This document shows positions 1 to 11,889 of a stretch of DNA of 64,000 bases, one piece after another (positions within the stretch are counted from its first letter, which is position 1; each line of letters opens with the position of its first letter). Position numbers and translations under genes: made by a program. The stretch is from positions 1,798,001 to 1,862,000 of the forward strand of contig JAESUZ010002383.1 of the NCBI GenBank assembly GCA_017311185.1. Direction: 5' to 3'. The stretch is from Proteles cristata cristata (lineage: Eukaryota; Chordata; Mammalia; Carnivora; Hyaenidae). A model generated the notes under the pieces. The model had not been told where the DNA came from. It saw nothing but the letters and a program-made list of their open reading frames with translations, and did not search any database.

Positions 1-150
1 GTGGCTGAGTCAGTTAAACGTCCAACTCTTGATTTCAGCTCAGAACATGATCTTGCGGTTCATGGGTGTCAGCCCTGGCCTGACAGTGTGGAGCCTGCTT
101 GGCTTCTCTCTCTCCAAATAAATAAATAAATAAATAAATAAACTTAAAAA
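1..150 (+). repeat. CAN SINE, cut by the window edge
   Basis: Starts inside the tRNA-like head and ends in an (AAAT)n tail at about 118-142. Confidence 0.85.
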
Positions 151-1365
151 CAAAACACTTTTGTGCACCAAGAAAGTGAAAAGACAGCCCACAGAACCAA
201 AGAAAACATATGCAAATCATGTATCCAATAAGAGATTAACATCCAGAATATATAAGGAAATCCTACAACTTAAGAAAAAAATTAAAAAATTGATAAAAAA
301 CTAGTTAGACTTTCCAAAGAAAATATATAAATGGCCAATAAACAAATGAAAAGATGCTAAACATCATTAGTCACCAGAGTAATGCAAAATAAATGCAATG
401 AGATACCACTTCACATTCATTAGGATGGTTACTATCAGAAAATCAGAAAAGAGCAAGTGTTGGTGAGGATGTGGAGAACTTGGAACTCTTGTGTGCTGCT
501 AGTAGAAATGTAAGATAGTGCTATTGCTGTGGAAAACAATATAGTAGTTCCTCAAAAAACTAAACATGAAATCACAATATGATACAGTAATTTCACTTCT
601 GGGTATATACTCAAAGGAGTTGAAAGCAAGAACTTAAGCATATTTTTGTAAACCCACATTTATTCACAACCCAGCAGCATTATACACAATAACCAAAAGA
701 CAAAAAGGAATCCAATGCTGGTTCATACATACAATGGAATAACACTCAAACTTAAAAAGGAAGGGAATTCTGGGGCGCCTGGGTGGCTTAGTCAGTTAAG
801 CGTCCGACTTTTGCTTAGGTCATGATCTCGCGGTTTGTGGGTTCAAGCCCTGCGTTGGGCTCTGTGCTGACTGCCAGCTCGGAGCCTGGAGCCTGGAGCC
901 TGTTTCAGAGTCTGTGACTCCCTCTCTCTCTGACTCTCCCCTGCTCACACTCTCTCTCTCTCTCTCCTAGAAAGAAATGAAAATAAAAAAAAAAAAAAAA
1001 GGAAGGAAATTCTGACACATGCTACAAGGGTGAATGTTGAAGAGAATATGGTAAGTAAAATAAGAAAGATACAAAGAAGGACAAATATTTTATGATTCCA
1101 CTTCTAAGAGGTCCCAATAACAGTGAAATTCAAAGACAAAATAGAACGGTGTTTGCAAGGGTCTGGAGGAGTGGGAGAATGTGGTATTTGCTCAATGAAC
1201 AGAATTTCAGTTTGAAAAAATAAAAAAAAGTACTAGAAATAGATGGTGGTAATCTATGCACAACAATGTGAATAATATACTTAATGTCACTTAACTGTAC
1301 ACTTAAAAATGGTTAAAATGATAAGTTTTGTTAACATATATTTTACCACAATAAAAAAAAAATCA
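151..1365 (+). repeat. L1 3' end, interrupted by a SINE
   Basis: Sense-oriented end of L1 ORF2 and 3' UTR, recognisable from the block around TAAACATCATTAGTCACCAG to the closing run near 1290-1360. A CAN SINE splits it at 773-1000. Confidence 0.8.
773..1000 (+). repeat. CAN SINE, young subfamily
   Basis: Full-length, inserted in L1. Flanked by a 14-bp target duplication, GGAAGGGAATTCTG at 759-772 and the same with one change at 1001-1014. Carries the CTCTCCTAGAAA tail mark. Confidence 0.93.
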
Positions 1366-1935
1366 CAAAGGAAAACAGTAACACACCTCCAAATTAACAG
1401 ACATTAAAAATGATTCAAAACACAAAACAGAAGTAAAAAAGATACAAATCACTTACTGAAAGATCACATCACTAACCTGAGTACATTAATCCAGAACAAC
1501 CAACACCAGACACACTGTAGTAAAATTACTGGATTATAAGGGGGAAAAAACCTGGCCATTTAGGCAAAAATAAATTGACAAAAACTATATTGCCACCAAA
1601 AGTAGTGCTTTATGACAGGGAAAAAAGGTGCTGTATTTTTAAGATACCTAGGAAAAGAAATGAGGAGCCAAGAATTTCATACAGAGCAAAACTGACCTGG
1701 GGTATAAAGGGCACAGATAAATTATTATCAACATGCAAGGATTCAGAGTATATGGTTTCCATTATCTTCAAGAGAACTTCAATCAAAATGACATCAAGAC
1801 TTAAACAGTAGCACTGGTAGTGAACACAAATAGTTATTTGCAGAACTAAGATTAAGTAAAGATTAAAACGGAGAGTTGTGTAATAGCTCTTAAAGAAAAC
1901 GCAGCTATAATATGACCTTAAAAAACAAGGGTGAG

Positions 1936-2440
1936 GATACAGAAATGCTGATGCATAGGAGCACATGTACCCCAATGTTCATAGCAGCACTCTCCACAAT
2001 AGCTAAAACATGGAAAGAGCCTAAGTGTCCATCAACAGATGAATGGATCAAGAAGATGTGGTTTATCTATACCATGGAATACTACATGGCAATGAGAAAG
2101 AATGAGATCTGGCCATGTGTAGCAACATGGATGGACCTTGAGGGTGTTATGCTGAGCGAAATAAGTCAGGCAGAGAAGGACAAATATCGTATGTGTGCAC
2201 GTATAGGAGGATTAGGAGGAGCTTAACAGAGGACCAAGGGGGAGAAGAAGGGCAGAAATGGTGGGGGAAAGGGAGAGAGGCAAACCATGAGAGACTCTTG
2301 AATGCTGACAAAAACTGAGGACTGGTGGATGTGGGGGGGAGGAGGGGTGGGCATGGAGGAGGACACTTGTGGGGATGAGCACTGGGTGTTATGTGGAAAC
2401 TAATTTGACAATAAACTATTTGTAAAAAAAAAAAAAAACA
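1936..2440 (+). repeat. 5'-truncated young L1
   Basis: Last 500 bp of a carnivore L1. The frame in it reads the ORF2 C-terminus ([20 protein letters not shown]). It ends in the 3' UTR and poly-A, with AACAAGGGTGAG duplicated at 1924-1935 and 2441-2452. Confidence 0.92.
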
Positions 2441-2989
2441 AACAAGGGTGAGATGGGAGAGTAAAACAAAAATATTTTATTGTTCTCAATAATTACACTG
2501 CTGATGACAACAGTACTGATAGTCTGAGACTTATTTGTGTAATATTGGCTTAAATTAATGAGTGAATATGGGATAAAGTCTCTAATCCCACATTCTTAAG
2601 AACGAAGATTTTGGTGTGAAAGGTCACAGGAACGTACAAAAGAGAGGTTAATTAAAAAATGCTGCTATTATCTGGAATGAGCAAATTCCTGAGATATTTA
2701 AAGTATACATTCAAAATAAATAGATAAAAAATAAGTCTGGTTAATGTATGCTTCATTTATTTAATATGTAAGTAAATAATAAACATTTAACATATCAATG
2801 TATATAATGAATACATATGTACTATACACAGTATTTCCTCACTCTGTTCACTGAAGATGCCTACAAACAAGAACACAGCAATAATGTGTATCCCTAATAT
2901 CCGGCTCCTGGTTTTGAAATACCACTTCCTACTAAAAGAAAGGAGGATTTCTTAAAGAAATGGCTATTCCAGCTCTGGAGAAGGAAATG

Positions 2990-3540
2990 TACAAGGTGAG
3001 CCTGGAACATCTTCTAACAGAGAGTGAGGAAGCTACAAGATTACTGGGGTACAGAATTACCATACAATCTAGCAATGCTACTCCTGCACCTAAGATAATC
3101 CAAAACGTATGTCTACCTGAAAACTTATACATAAATGTTCACAGAAGCAAAAGAAGAGCCAAAAAGTGCAAACAACTCAAATATTTATCAACTGATGAAA
3201 AGATATATTAAATGTGGTAAAATTGTATAAGAAAAATAATGGAAGTACTGATATGTGCTACAACACAGATAAACCTTAAAACATTATGTGGTAAGAGAAA
3301 GAGGCCAGTCACAATGGACCAAATATTGAATTATTCCACTTACAGGAATGGGGTGGGGGTTGGGGTAAGAATGGGAACAGATGGCCCAAAGAATGTAGGG
3401 TTTCTTCTTGGGGTAATGAAAAATTTTTAAATTCACACACAACTCTGTGAATACACCTTAAAAAACTGCAACGAAATGTACACTTTCAATGGGTAAAATG
3501 TACAGTATACAAATTACATTTCAACAAACGTGGTAAATGG
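2990..3540 (+). repeat. Old L1 3' end
   Basis: Diverged sense L1 with the typical series 'no-template' phrases (for example AACTCAAATATTTATCAACT) ending in the AT-rich 3' UTR. Family not determined. Confidence 0.6.
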
Positions 3541-4575
3541 AGAGCGAGAATCACATATTTTCCTTTATGAACATTAACATTGAGTACCGAAGTAGATGAG
3601 TCACACCATTTCGTTATAAAAACATTCCAATTAATAAATCAAGAAATGATAGAATTAGAGATTCACAATGAAGGAAAGGGCCAAAGGGATCTAAAGTCAG
3701 TTTGATGAAATTTCTAGTTACAATTGGCAATTTGCAGGGAATTAAAGAACAAAGGAGCAAGACAAACTGTAGCATGAGTATATAATCAGCAAAATCCAGA
3801 CAGTTGGAAATTCTAAGGTCTAACGCCCGAGGTTCTTCAACAGGCCAAATTTAAGTAAAAGGGATGGGGGGAGACTGTATATTGAGAGACTTAAAAAAAT
3901 CAAATTTTTAATAATGCGCAAGACTAAACGGTGGCATTTAAGAGTGAAGAATTGGGTGGTAAAACTGTACCAAAACCAAAGAAAGTGATTACTACAACAA
4001 GGATACTGGTTATTTTGTGGCGGGAGGAAAGGGGTTGACATAAGGATGGGGCATATGGAAACACTGCTAGGACAGGTAGCAAAGTTCTCTTTCTTGGGTA
4101 GTGGTTATGAGGTTCTTTGCCTTCCAGCTATACATTTGTTTGGTGGTTTTATGTTTGTGTTTTCTTATAATAAAAAGAAAACACCCACTTCAACTCATAA
4201 CTCACAGAGTTACGCTACAGCAATAAAGGACACCACATAGATGGAATACAAAAGGATGTGAACAGGACCCAAAGAATAAGACAGAGAAATTTAGAAGTCC
4301 AAAGGTGGAGTTATCTTGAAAATGCTTCATGAAGAACTGAAACGTCACTTGTCTTAAAACCTGACAGATCACGGTCACATGAAAAGTGAAGAGACTGCAC
4401 CATCTAGAAAAAGAAGGATGCACAATGCATAAATGCCAAAAGGACTAAAAGGGGAATCTGGGGCCTAATTCAAAACAGGATTTGATTGGATTTTGTCCAA
4501 ATGATGTAAGCAAATAAAAATCTGAGAAAATATTTTCACTATTTACTTGTCTACTCCTTTTCTCTTTAGAAAACA
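3541..4575 (-). other. CCNT2 intron 2, no gene seen
   Basis: AT-rich intron sequence. Parts near 4040-4170 may be very old L1, but I cannot assign them. Confidence 0.5.
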
Positions 4576-4690
4576 TTAAAGGAATTTGGGTTCAAACACC
4601 AATCATATAACAGCTGCTTTGATTTTGGACAAGTCACTTAGTAACTGTACTTGTTTCTTCAGGAAGATAATACTTAGCATCTGTGCAATT
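4575..4690 (+). repeat. MIR fragment
   Basis: Core-like order of 'tgggttcaaa', 'ttggacaagtcactta' and 'tttcttcaggaagataata' matches sense MIR. Confidence 0.5.
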
Positions 4691-4699
4691 TATAGTTGA

Positions 4700-7600
4700 T
4701 AAGTTAATTTAGAACATCTAGTCTAATAATTTACAAATTTACAGTCTAAAAATTTGGAAATCACCTAGTCTAATAATCTCAAATTTACAACCCAGGAAAC
4801 CTGTGTTTGGTTAACATCTATCACTCTGAACAGAGAGAAGATACAAAATACTTCCATTACCCAGAAAGTTCTACTGGACAGCACTGCAGTTATTTCCCAG
4901 TAATATTAATGGATTCTGAGCATAGGCTTATTCTTGGGATTAACTGCTTTATTAAATTAAAAGGCAGTAGGTGGCATCTTAAAATTACTTAGCCAGAAGT
5001 AGCCACACCTAACCCCAACTAGGACCAGTTCAATTGTATATGCTCTCATACAGCGGCTGTGTGTTGGATGTAAGAACTGTGAAACCAAAACAAAACAGAC
5101 CCCTTTTCTTTGAGCTGAAAAAGACATATACATATAGGCTTGCACAAACAAAAAGTATTTCTGAAAGGGCACACAAAAGCTGCTAACAGCAAATGTTTCA
5201 GGGCAGTGGCTTATGCAAACTGGAGAGAGGTTTGTCATATTCCCTTCCTATCTTTTTCATTTCCCATATACCCGTATTAGTTCTCAGGAATAAAAGAAAA
5301 CATTTAAAGTGTTGTCACTGTGGGGAGGATATATACAGAGAAAAATGTATAAGGAGTCATTCAACAGACCAGTGAGCAACAAGATTTGATCCATTTCATT
5401 GACAGAAGATGCTACATTATCTACTCTATGTGAAGTACTGGTGACACAACATGACCAAAACCAGGAAAGAAAGGAAAAAAACAAAACCCTGTCCTTACAT
5501 TGTTTACTTTCTAGTCTGAATGGATGTATTGGGGGTTAGTTTTACATTTAACTGCAACTACCTTACTAAGTTACCAGGTTTGAGAGAAATTTAGGGCTTT
5601 CACAGTAAAAATATAAACAAAACCCTTGAAATAACCAATTCCTCCAAAATGTTGGCTTTCCTTCACAAAAGGCAATCATGTATGATGATTTTATGAGTAA
5701 TTTGAGTATAAAAAAGCATGGTGTAAACTAGATAAAATCTACTTTAAACAGAATCTTGATTAAATTTCTATTGCAAAGACTATAATTAAAAACTATAATG
5801 GCAGAATGCTATATTATTGAAGAACAGAGACTGTGGGCACTTCTCTAGATGTATACAAGAATAGTTTTCCTTATTTAAATCTTTACAGGGGATGAAAGGA
5901 ATGCAGAAAGAACATCTGCAAATTTCCAAATGACATCTACTAAACAAAAGTCAACTAAGATTATAAACATTGTAAGCCAAAAGCGGCAATCAAATTTTAG
6001 CTCAAGCAAATATACAAGTTCACTCAGCTGACTAATCTAAGATGTATAAAATGAAATGTAGATATGACATAGATGATGCAATCTTAGAAATCATTACAGT
6101 CATTCCTTAAAATCATCAGTCCTAAATACTGTCCTTAACTGTATACTCTTGGGACCTTGACAAAAATACATTAAATAAGAACTATGATACATTTAAATCT
6201 GGCATATTGTATACAGTTCCGATTGCTGCAGCTCAAAAGCAGAAGCAATAGAACTAAGGAAAGAGATTTAAATGACCATGTGATTTGGAGAACAGACCTA
6301 TGAAAATAGAACATGACCACCAAAAATACAGAGAGAACAGTGTGCTCTTCACATCCTTAAGAAAATTCATTAGACTTAGAATGTAAGAAAAAAATGCATC
6401 ATAAACTAGACTAACCAGATTAATGAACAGAGTTTCTAAGAGAAACAGAGTCAGTATTTATTCTGAGATTGATCCTGGGGAGGATGTTCTCCCACAGTAT
6501 AGAACTTGGAGATACTCTTGGCACCAGGGCTTTTAAGTTAACCAGATTTGTCTTGAGCTTGATGTTGCAAGGCCATTCTTTAATTACTAATCCCAATTAC
6601 AAAAACCTTGCTGCATCCAGTGAGCAAAGGGTAGACTTATCTAATTAGGTTACATATAAAAATCACTTAGTGCTGATAGTGATCCAACCCTCCAAGTGAA
6701 ACTGACAATGAAGCTCAATGATAAAAGATAGTTTCTGGGTCACCCAACACCTGTTGACACTGATTTTATTCTTAAATGCAACAGCACTTAAATTTCAGGG
6801 GAGATTTTAATTTTAAATTAGTCACTGTGGGAAGATATAATGAATCCACATAAACATTAAACATATTTTGATATAATTAATGTATATTTATTATAAAACT
6901 AGATAAGGTTTGTCACTATCATCTTAAAATTTAAGCTTGTTGGGGTTTAATTTACTGAATGGTGTTCCTTTTGTGGTGAAACTCATGCTTCTTCTAAGTT
7001 TACTATGACATTCCATTATAACCCTACAAGAAAAATTTTCCCAATGATGTGGGGGAGTATGAATTTAAAAGTGACTCACATTCAATTTGAGACCACCCCC
7101 TTCACCCTAAAAGAATAAGGAAAAAAAAAAAAAGATAAAAGAGTGAGGCTGTGCAATTGATGCAGGTGCACCAATACAAATATTAAAACCACTTTTGATA
7201 TAATAGCAAAGATAAAAAAGACAACAGTTAGATATGAAGGGTGCAGTGTTACTTTTTAAAATAGAAATTAACATCAGATTTCAATTATTCTGCTAATAAC
7301 AATTTAAAGTAAAATGCTGAAGTTTACCTTCATACATATATGGCACTAAGTGGGGTAATAAAAATAATACTTTGGCTTTTTAATGAATGATGGCATTTAA
7401 GTAAATTAGGACAAGAATGCAAGTGACCCAGACTTCACCATTTAATTTAAAGTTCAAACTGAATTTTGGCTGTAAGCAAGATACCTGTTTTAAAGCACAC
7501 CAACCAGGCCAAAGAGACAAATTATGAAAGAGGGAGGGTTCAAAAAGAGAAGTACAGTCTTATGTTGAGATCATTATTAGAAGCAGAAAAGTGAGCCTGA

Positions 7601-9022
7601 TTCAGCAAATGAGACCTCTGTAGCCACATAAAGAATTTCCAGAACTATTTTGACTTGTGATTTCTACCAGCATTTTCCAGGGCTATTTAAGGAAAGTCAC
7701 ATTTATATTAGTATTCATTAGTTTACGACTGCCTTTGGAGCCAATTTAAATAAAAATGTAATTCTCTCAATCTAAATGGTTACTGCCAAAAAGGCTTCCT
7801 CTCTCTTCCATAACACTATCACTGACCTAAGTCCTGTGCACAAGAAATAACCAGGAAAATGGAAATAGAGTAAGGATCTCGTAGATTTAAAAGAGAAATA
7901 GAAGCAAAGGAGTCTGCAGGAGACCAAAATGTATAAACATATATACTGTTCAAGATAAACCTTTATGACAATCTGATAAACAGAATCAGACTTATGATCA
8001 GAAGAGATTAAAACAGGAATCAATCTAAGCTATGAAGCTGTTCCTTCCAATTAGAAAAAAATACTTTATGGACCTTTTCAATGACTGTTTTCTTAGCAAA
8101 AAGGTCCTAATAACAATCCACATACAGCATAAAGTCTTCCATGGGTTACTTTTTTCTACACACATTCTAAAAACAGCTGTGATAAAAGGAGCAAAAAATA
8201 CAGGGAGAATTAAGACAAGGTTAAATATTTTTAAACAATACGCAATTTTCTGTTAACAGATGCCAACACAGTGTACACGTTACTCTGAAAAGAACAGACA
8301 CCAAACTCACACCTTTCAAAACTTAAAAGTTTCAACTAAAGAGCCTTATTCTACTTGTCAAGATTTAAAGCTAACAACTTATATGCTTTAGTACTGGAGA
8401 ATAAGTTTTACTTCGAAACTAATTATACATATACACACCTCTGCCATTTTATGTTGAAGAAAAATTTGACGTTTAAGTCACCAAAAACTTAGGGAGACAA
8501 CAAATGCTGTGATAAATAGGAACGCTGACACCGTAAGAAATTACTGTTAGCAAATCAAATACTTCCGCTAAACATTTAACTTTCAAAGGATCATTTCAAA
8601 AGTGTATCAGAATTAAATTAAGCCCAATTCACAATATTTGCAACAGGAGTCTAATCAATACAAGTAAGATGTACAACAGAATGACTAGGCCATATTACCC
8701 TGTACGTTACGATTTGAAATTATTCAAATGTTAACTATAGAATTTAAATGAATACCGATGTAATAACCCTTAGAATAAATGTTTATCTTTTAGCTCAAAA
8801 ACCTAGAAAAGCCTAACACAATGCCTAGCAGCGTGTCATCACAAATTAAAAATCCAGAAACATTTTGCATTTCAACAAAAACGTTTATCACGAAGTTCAC
8901 ATTCACTATTACCTTAGAACACTAAACCAAAAGTCAAATCCTCGACCAACTTTTTTCTGCTTATCGATTTGCTTCAAAATTTGGTTATGGTAAAAAAAAA
9001 AAGCAATAAAAATAGTACTTAC
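4700..9022 (-). other. CCNT2 intron 2, repeat-poor stretch
   Basis: AT-rich intron sequence with no SINE, L1 or exon recognised by eye over more than 4 kb, unlike the rest of the window. CCNT2 exon 3 is not visible here. Short frames are not convincing as genes. Confidence 0.6.
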
Positions 9023-9104
9023 ATTTCTGCTGAATTTGGTGAAAGAATGGTGCATATAAAACCTGTGCATATAAACAATCGCAGTGTTTATTGTAAGCTG
9101 AGAG
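9023..9104 (-). CDS. CCNT2: CCNT2 coding exon 2
   Basis: An 82-bp exon: one base completing Val, then 27 codons beginning [20 protein letters not shown] and ending FTKFSRN in phase 0. The acceptor is TTCCAG and the donor is GTAAGT. This is cyclin-box helix sequence, nearly invariant among T cyclins. Intron 1 is 799 bp. Confidence 0.95.
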
Positions 9105-10061
9105 CTGGAACGTAACATTTAGGAAACAGCCGAGAAAAACATCTAATTTCCAAAACAATTTTGATGGAAAATTCCCCATCTACGGTGCTTTTCCAATGCT
9201 TACAGTTCACTCACAACGAACCCCAAAACTATATAGATAAAATCCCGCAGAGTGGTGGTGATGGTAAGCTCGACGCCAACGATAATAAATGCTGAGCATT
9301 TCACTCCAACATTGCTACTAAGCAAGCCCGGGAAGGATTTATCAATGGCTACTACTCCCTAAACTCAGCACCAGACAGTTGAAACGCGCGCGCGCACACT
9401 CATACAAAACCACGCCAAGAACATAAAGACCGCCAGTGAGCTCCCAAGGTATGAGGCCCGCCATCAAAGTAGCGAGGAACGCGGGGAGAAGCTGCGGAGA
9501 ACACTTAACGCCTTTCAGCATCGGTAAACCTTCTACTTCTCGACCCCTTCTGCGACGAGAAGTCGAAATAGCTCCCTCTCTTCTGCGATAATCCTTAATA
9601 AGATTCCCCTCTAGCCTCGGCGGCACTCCCATCCCCCGCCGCCACCACGCGCGGCCCCAAACAGATTACACAACGCAGTCTCCCAGCCCGCATTCCCGGA
9701 CTCGTCTCTTCCCCTCCTTCACTGGCCGGCTTCGGCCTCCCTAGCCCAAGCTCTCCTTCCCTTACGGCGCCGCCGAGACTCAGCGAAGGCCGAGGCGGCG
9801 GCGCCATGTTTGCGGGGCACCAGGCCCGGAGAACAGGCGACCGGGCGAACAGTGAGGGGGGACAGGGCGTGAGCGGCGGAGGGCCAAGAATAGGAAAGGA
9901 TACACATTGAGACGCTGTCCCATGTCCTGGATGAGGTTGGCCGCCTGCTGGCGGTATGAGAGCTCTTTATCCGCCTCCATCCCGCAGCGGCGGCTCGGCG
10001 TGTTCTCCAGCTGTTCCCGAGTAAAGAACCAGCGAGAAGAACCTCCACGGCCCGACGCCAT
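9023..10061 (-). CDS. CCNT2: Cyclin T2, 5' part (exons 1-2 of a longer gene)
   Basis: Cyclin T2 pairs with CDK9 to form P-TEFb, the nuclear kinase that phosphorylates the RNA polymerase II tail and releases paused polymerase. The two exons here encode residues 1-80, the N-terminal arm and first helices of the cyclin box. The peptide opens [20 protein letters not shown] and continues through the PSRR and [17 protein letters not shown] blocks typical of T cyclins. MASGRG and the YMHHSF block in exon 2 point to T2 rather than T1. Exon 1 ends in phase 2 and exon 2 restores the Val codon. The rest of the cyclin box and the His-rich C-terminal half must lie beyond the left edge: exon 3 was looked for from 9.0 kb to position 1 and not found. 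The gene lies downstream of ACMSD on the same strand. Confidence 0.95.
9105..9903 (-). other. CCNT2: CCNT2 intron 1
   Basis: A 799-bp intron, GC-rich on the exon 1 side and including a CG-dinucleotide run near 9386-9396. No repeat was recognised. Open frames here on both strands look like chance products of CpG-rich sequence. Confidence 0.8.
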
Positions 10062-10720
10062 GACACTTCCTCCTCCGCCCGCTCCCTCGCCCACCCCCCT
10101 CCCCTCCCGGCTCGCGGACTCCCCGCCAAGGCCGCGCGACCCCGCCCCACTCTGCTCGCCGTAGACCACGCACCGCCCCTTTTCACTCTCGACGCTGCCC
10201 GTGCGCGTGCGTGGGGCCGCCCTATAGCTTCGCCCTAGTCTTTTGCTTTCTTTTTCTTGCCTCTGGCCTCGCTCTCACGCACGGGACCATAATGCCCCGC
10301 GCCGCTTGTCATTTGGAGGCGCCTGAAGGTGGGGGTCTACTCGGAAGGAAAAGGTCGGCGCGATGCACGCTGGGTCTAGGACTGGCTCGCCGAAAGGGCG
10401 GGGAGGAGAGGAGCGAAGGCGCTGGCCAGAGGTCGCGTGGAGAGGGAGGCGGGCCGGCGGCTGCGCCGGGATGCCTGGGCGTGGACTTTGAAGTCAGGGC
10501 GGGGTCTTGGGCTGCGAGTCTGGCGGCGCTTGAAAGCGAGAAAAGTCGTACCCTACTCCAGGCGCACACCGCAACCTCCATTTTCCTCCAGTTTTTGGTC
10601 TGCTTAGGCATTTCTACGAGGTGTCCACGATGGAGCGCCTCTGCTTTCGGGCGACTCTGGGGAGAACGCACCTGGGAAGAGTGCATGAGAAACAGCGCTT
10701 CTCGTTTGTGAAGCCTTCCC
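9300..10720 (-). promoter_or_regulatory. CCNT2: CpG-island promoter of CCNT2
   Basis: GC- and CpG-dense sequence surrounds CCNT2 exon 1 and contrasts sharply with the AT-rich flanks. It holds several Sp1-type GC boxes (GGGCGGGG near 10396 and 10496), an NRF1-like GCGCGTGCG near 10204, and an ETS-type GGAAGT on the minus strand just upstream of the ATG. No TATA box is apparent. This suits a housekeeping, dispersed-start promoter. The exact transcription start cannot be read from sequence. CpG islands of this kind often also fire in the opposite direction. Confidence 0.85.
9904..10061 (-). CDS. CCNT2: CCNT2 coding exon 1
   Basis: Encodes 52 residues plus two bases of the Val codon that follows. 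The start ATG (10061-10059) sits in a strong Kozak setting, with G at -3 and G at +4. The frame stays open upstream to about 10169 but has no ATG there, so this is the first usable start. The donor reads AATGT|GTATCC, a fair rather than ideal 5' splice site. The exon lies inside a CpG island. Confidence 0.95.
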
Positions 10721-10860
10721 CCCACCCCCACCCCACGTCGTCCACAGCCACTTAGGCCGTGGGGGTTATTTTTGAGACTTCTGGACAGAGGGTATCCGGT
10801 TAGAAACTAGAGGAGCTGAAATTTTAAACTAGATTTCGAGGCGTGTTTTTCGAGCTGATT

Positions 10861-11074
10861 TTTTTAAATGTTTTATTTATTTCTGAGAGAGAGAGAGAGA
10901 GACAGCGTGATCAGAAGGTCAGAGAGAGAGGGAGATACAGAATCTGAAACAGGCTTCAGCCTCTGAGCTGGCTGTCAGCACAGAGCCCGACGCGGGGCTC
11001 GAACCCACGAACCGCGAGATCATGACCTAAGCGAAAGTCGGACGCCTAACCGACTGAGCCACTCAGGCGCCCCA
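10861..11074 (-). repeat. CAN SINE, young subfamily, beside the CCNT2 CpG island
   Basis: Full-length, with many CpGs retained in its tRNA head. Flanked by CGAGCTGA copies at 10851 and 11075. It lies 800 bp upstream of the CCNT2 start codon. Confidence 0.93.
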
Positions 11075-11349
11075 CGAGCTGAATTTTAAAACCGGATATC
11101 GGTAGTGTGTTTTTAAACCACACTCTGATTTTAAAACAGCAAGTTAAGGAGAAACAGTACAAGAGGAACTAGGTAAAATTTTTGTTAAGTGCTTAAGACT
11201 AACACCACCCGTATCAACGGATTAATCTCTTCTATCTTTGTAAGAGATTACTGCAACAGAGTTTCATTGCCCAAGTAGATAGGTCTCCGGCTCTGAGCCA
11301 TGGCCTACTGGCCTGTAAATAAAACTTATCTTTTAAATTTTACCTGTTT

Positions 11350-11525
11350 GGGGGCACCTGGGTGGCTCATTGGACTCGATTTCAGCTCAGATCATGATCT
11401 TGAGGTACTTGAGATGGAGCCTCACCTTGGGCTCTGCTGATAGTGTAGAGCCTGCTTGGGATTTTTTTCACTCCCTCTGCCTCTTCCCCATTCGTGTGTG
11501 CTCACTTGCTCTAAAAATAAACAAC
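11350..11525 (+). repeat. CAN SINE, diverged
   Basis: Starts GGGGCACCTGGGTGGCTCAT, with internal deletions, and ends AAAAATAAACAA. Confidence 0.85.
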
Positions 11526-11889
11526 TTAAACTATTTGGCAAAGACTACAGAGAACAGGCAGACATTTCTGAAAAGAAACTGATAATGCTTTTAAGTGATT
11601 TTCTCATTAATACTCCAGGCATTTGTCCTTGTTTGGGGGCTTAGCCTATGCCCAGTGTATTGCTGTATCTTGTCTTTGGCTGTACCTGCCGTATGTTCAA
11701 TACAGAGCTATTGACTTAGTTGCGATAGGCAGTTTGTAACAGTTGCCTGCATAACTTTGTATCTTAACCTAAGTTGCTTGCTTCACATCTGTCCCTGCTT
11801 AGAGAAGTTATGGGATAGGTCGATTTAAAGCAACATTGATAAGTTGCTTACCCCCAACGCTCATTTATGAAAAAAACTCAAAACTAGGA
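11526..11889. other. Intergenic, nothing recognised
   Basis: Single-copy-looking sequence between a SINE and an L1. No open frame or RNA gene is apparent. Confidence 0.5.

Noticed and set aside
1..9022. CCNT2 exon 3 inside intron sequence
   Set aside because: I looked for the reverse complement of the LFLAAKVEEQ region and found nothing convincing. It probably lies beyond the left edge.
10062..10169. An N-terminally extended CCNT2 start
   Set aside because: The frame is open upstream but contains no ATG, only GTG. The ATG at 10061 has a strong context and matches the known cyclin T2 N-terminus.
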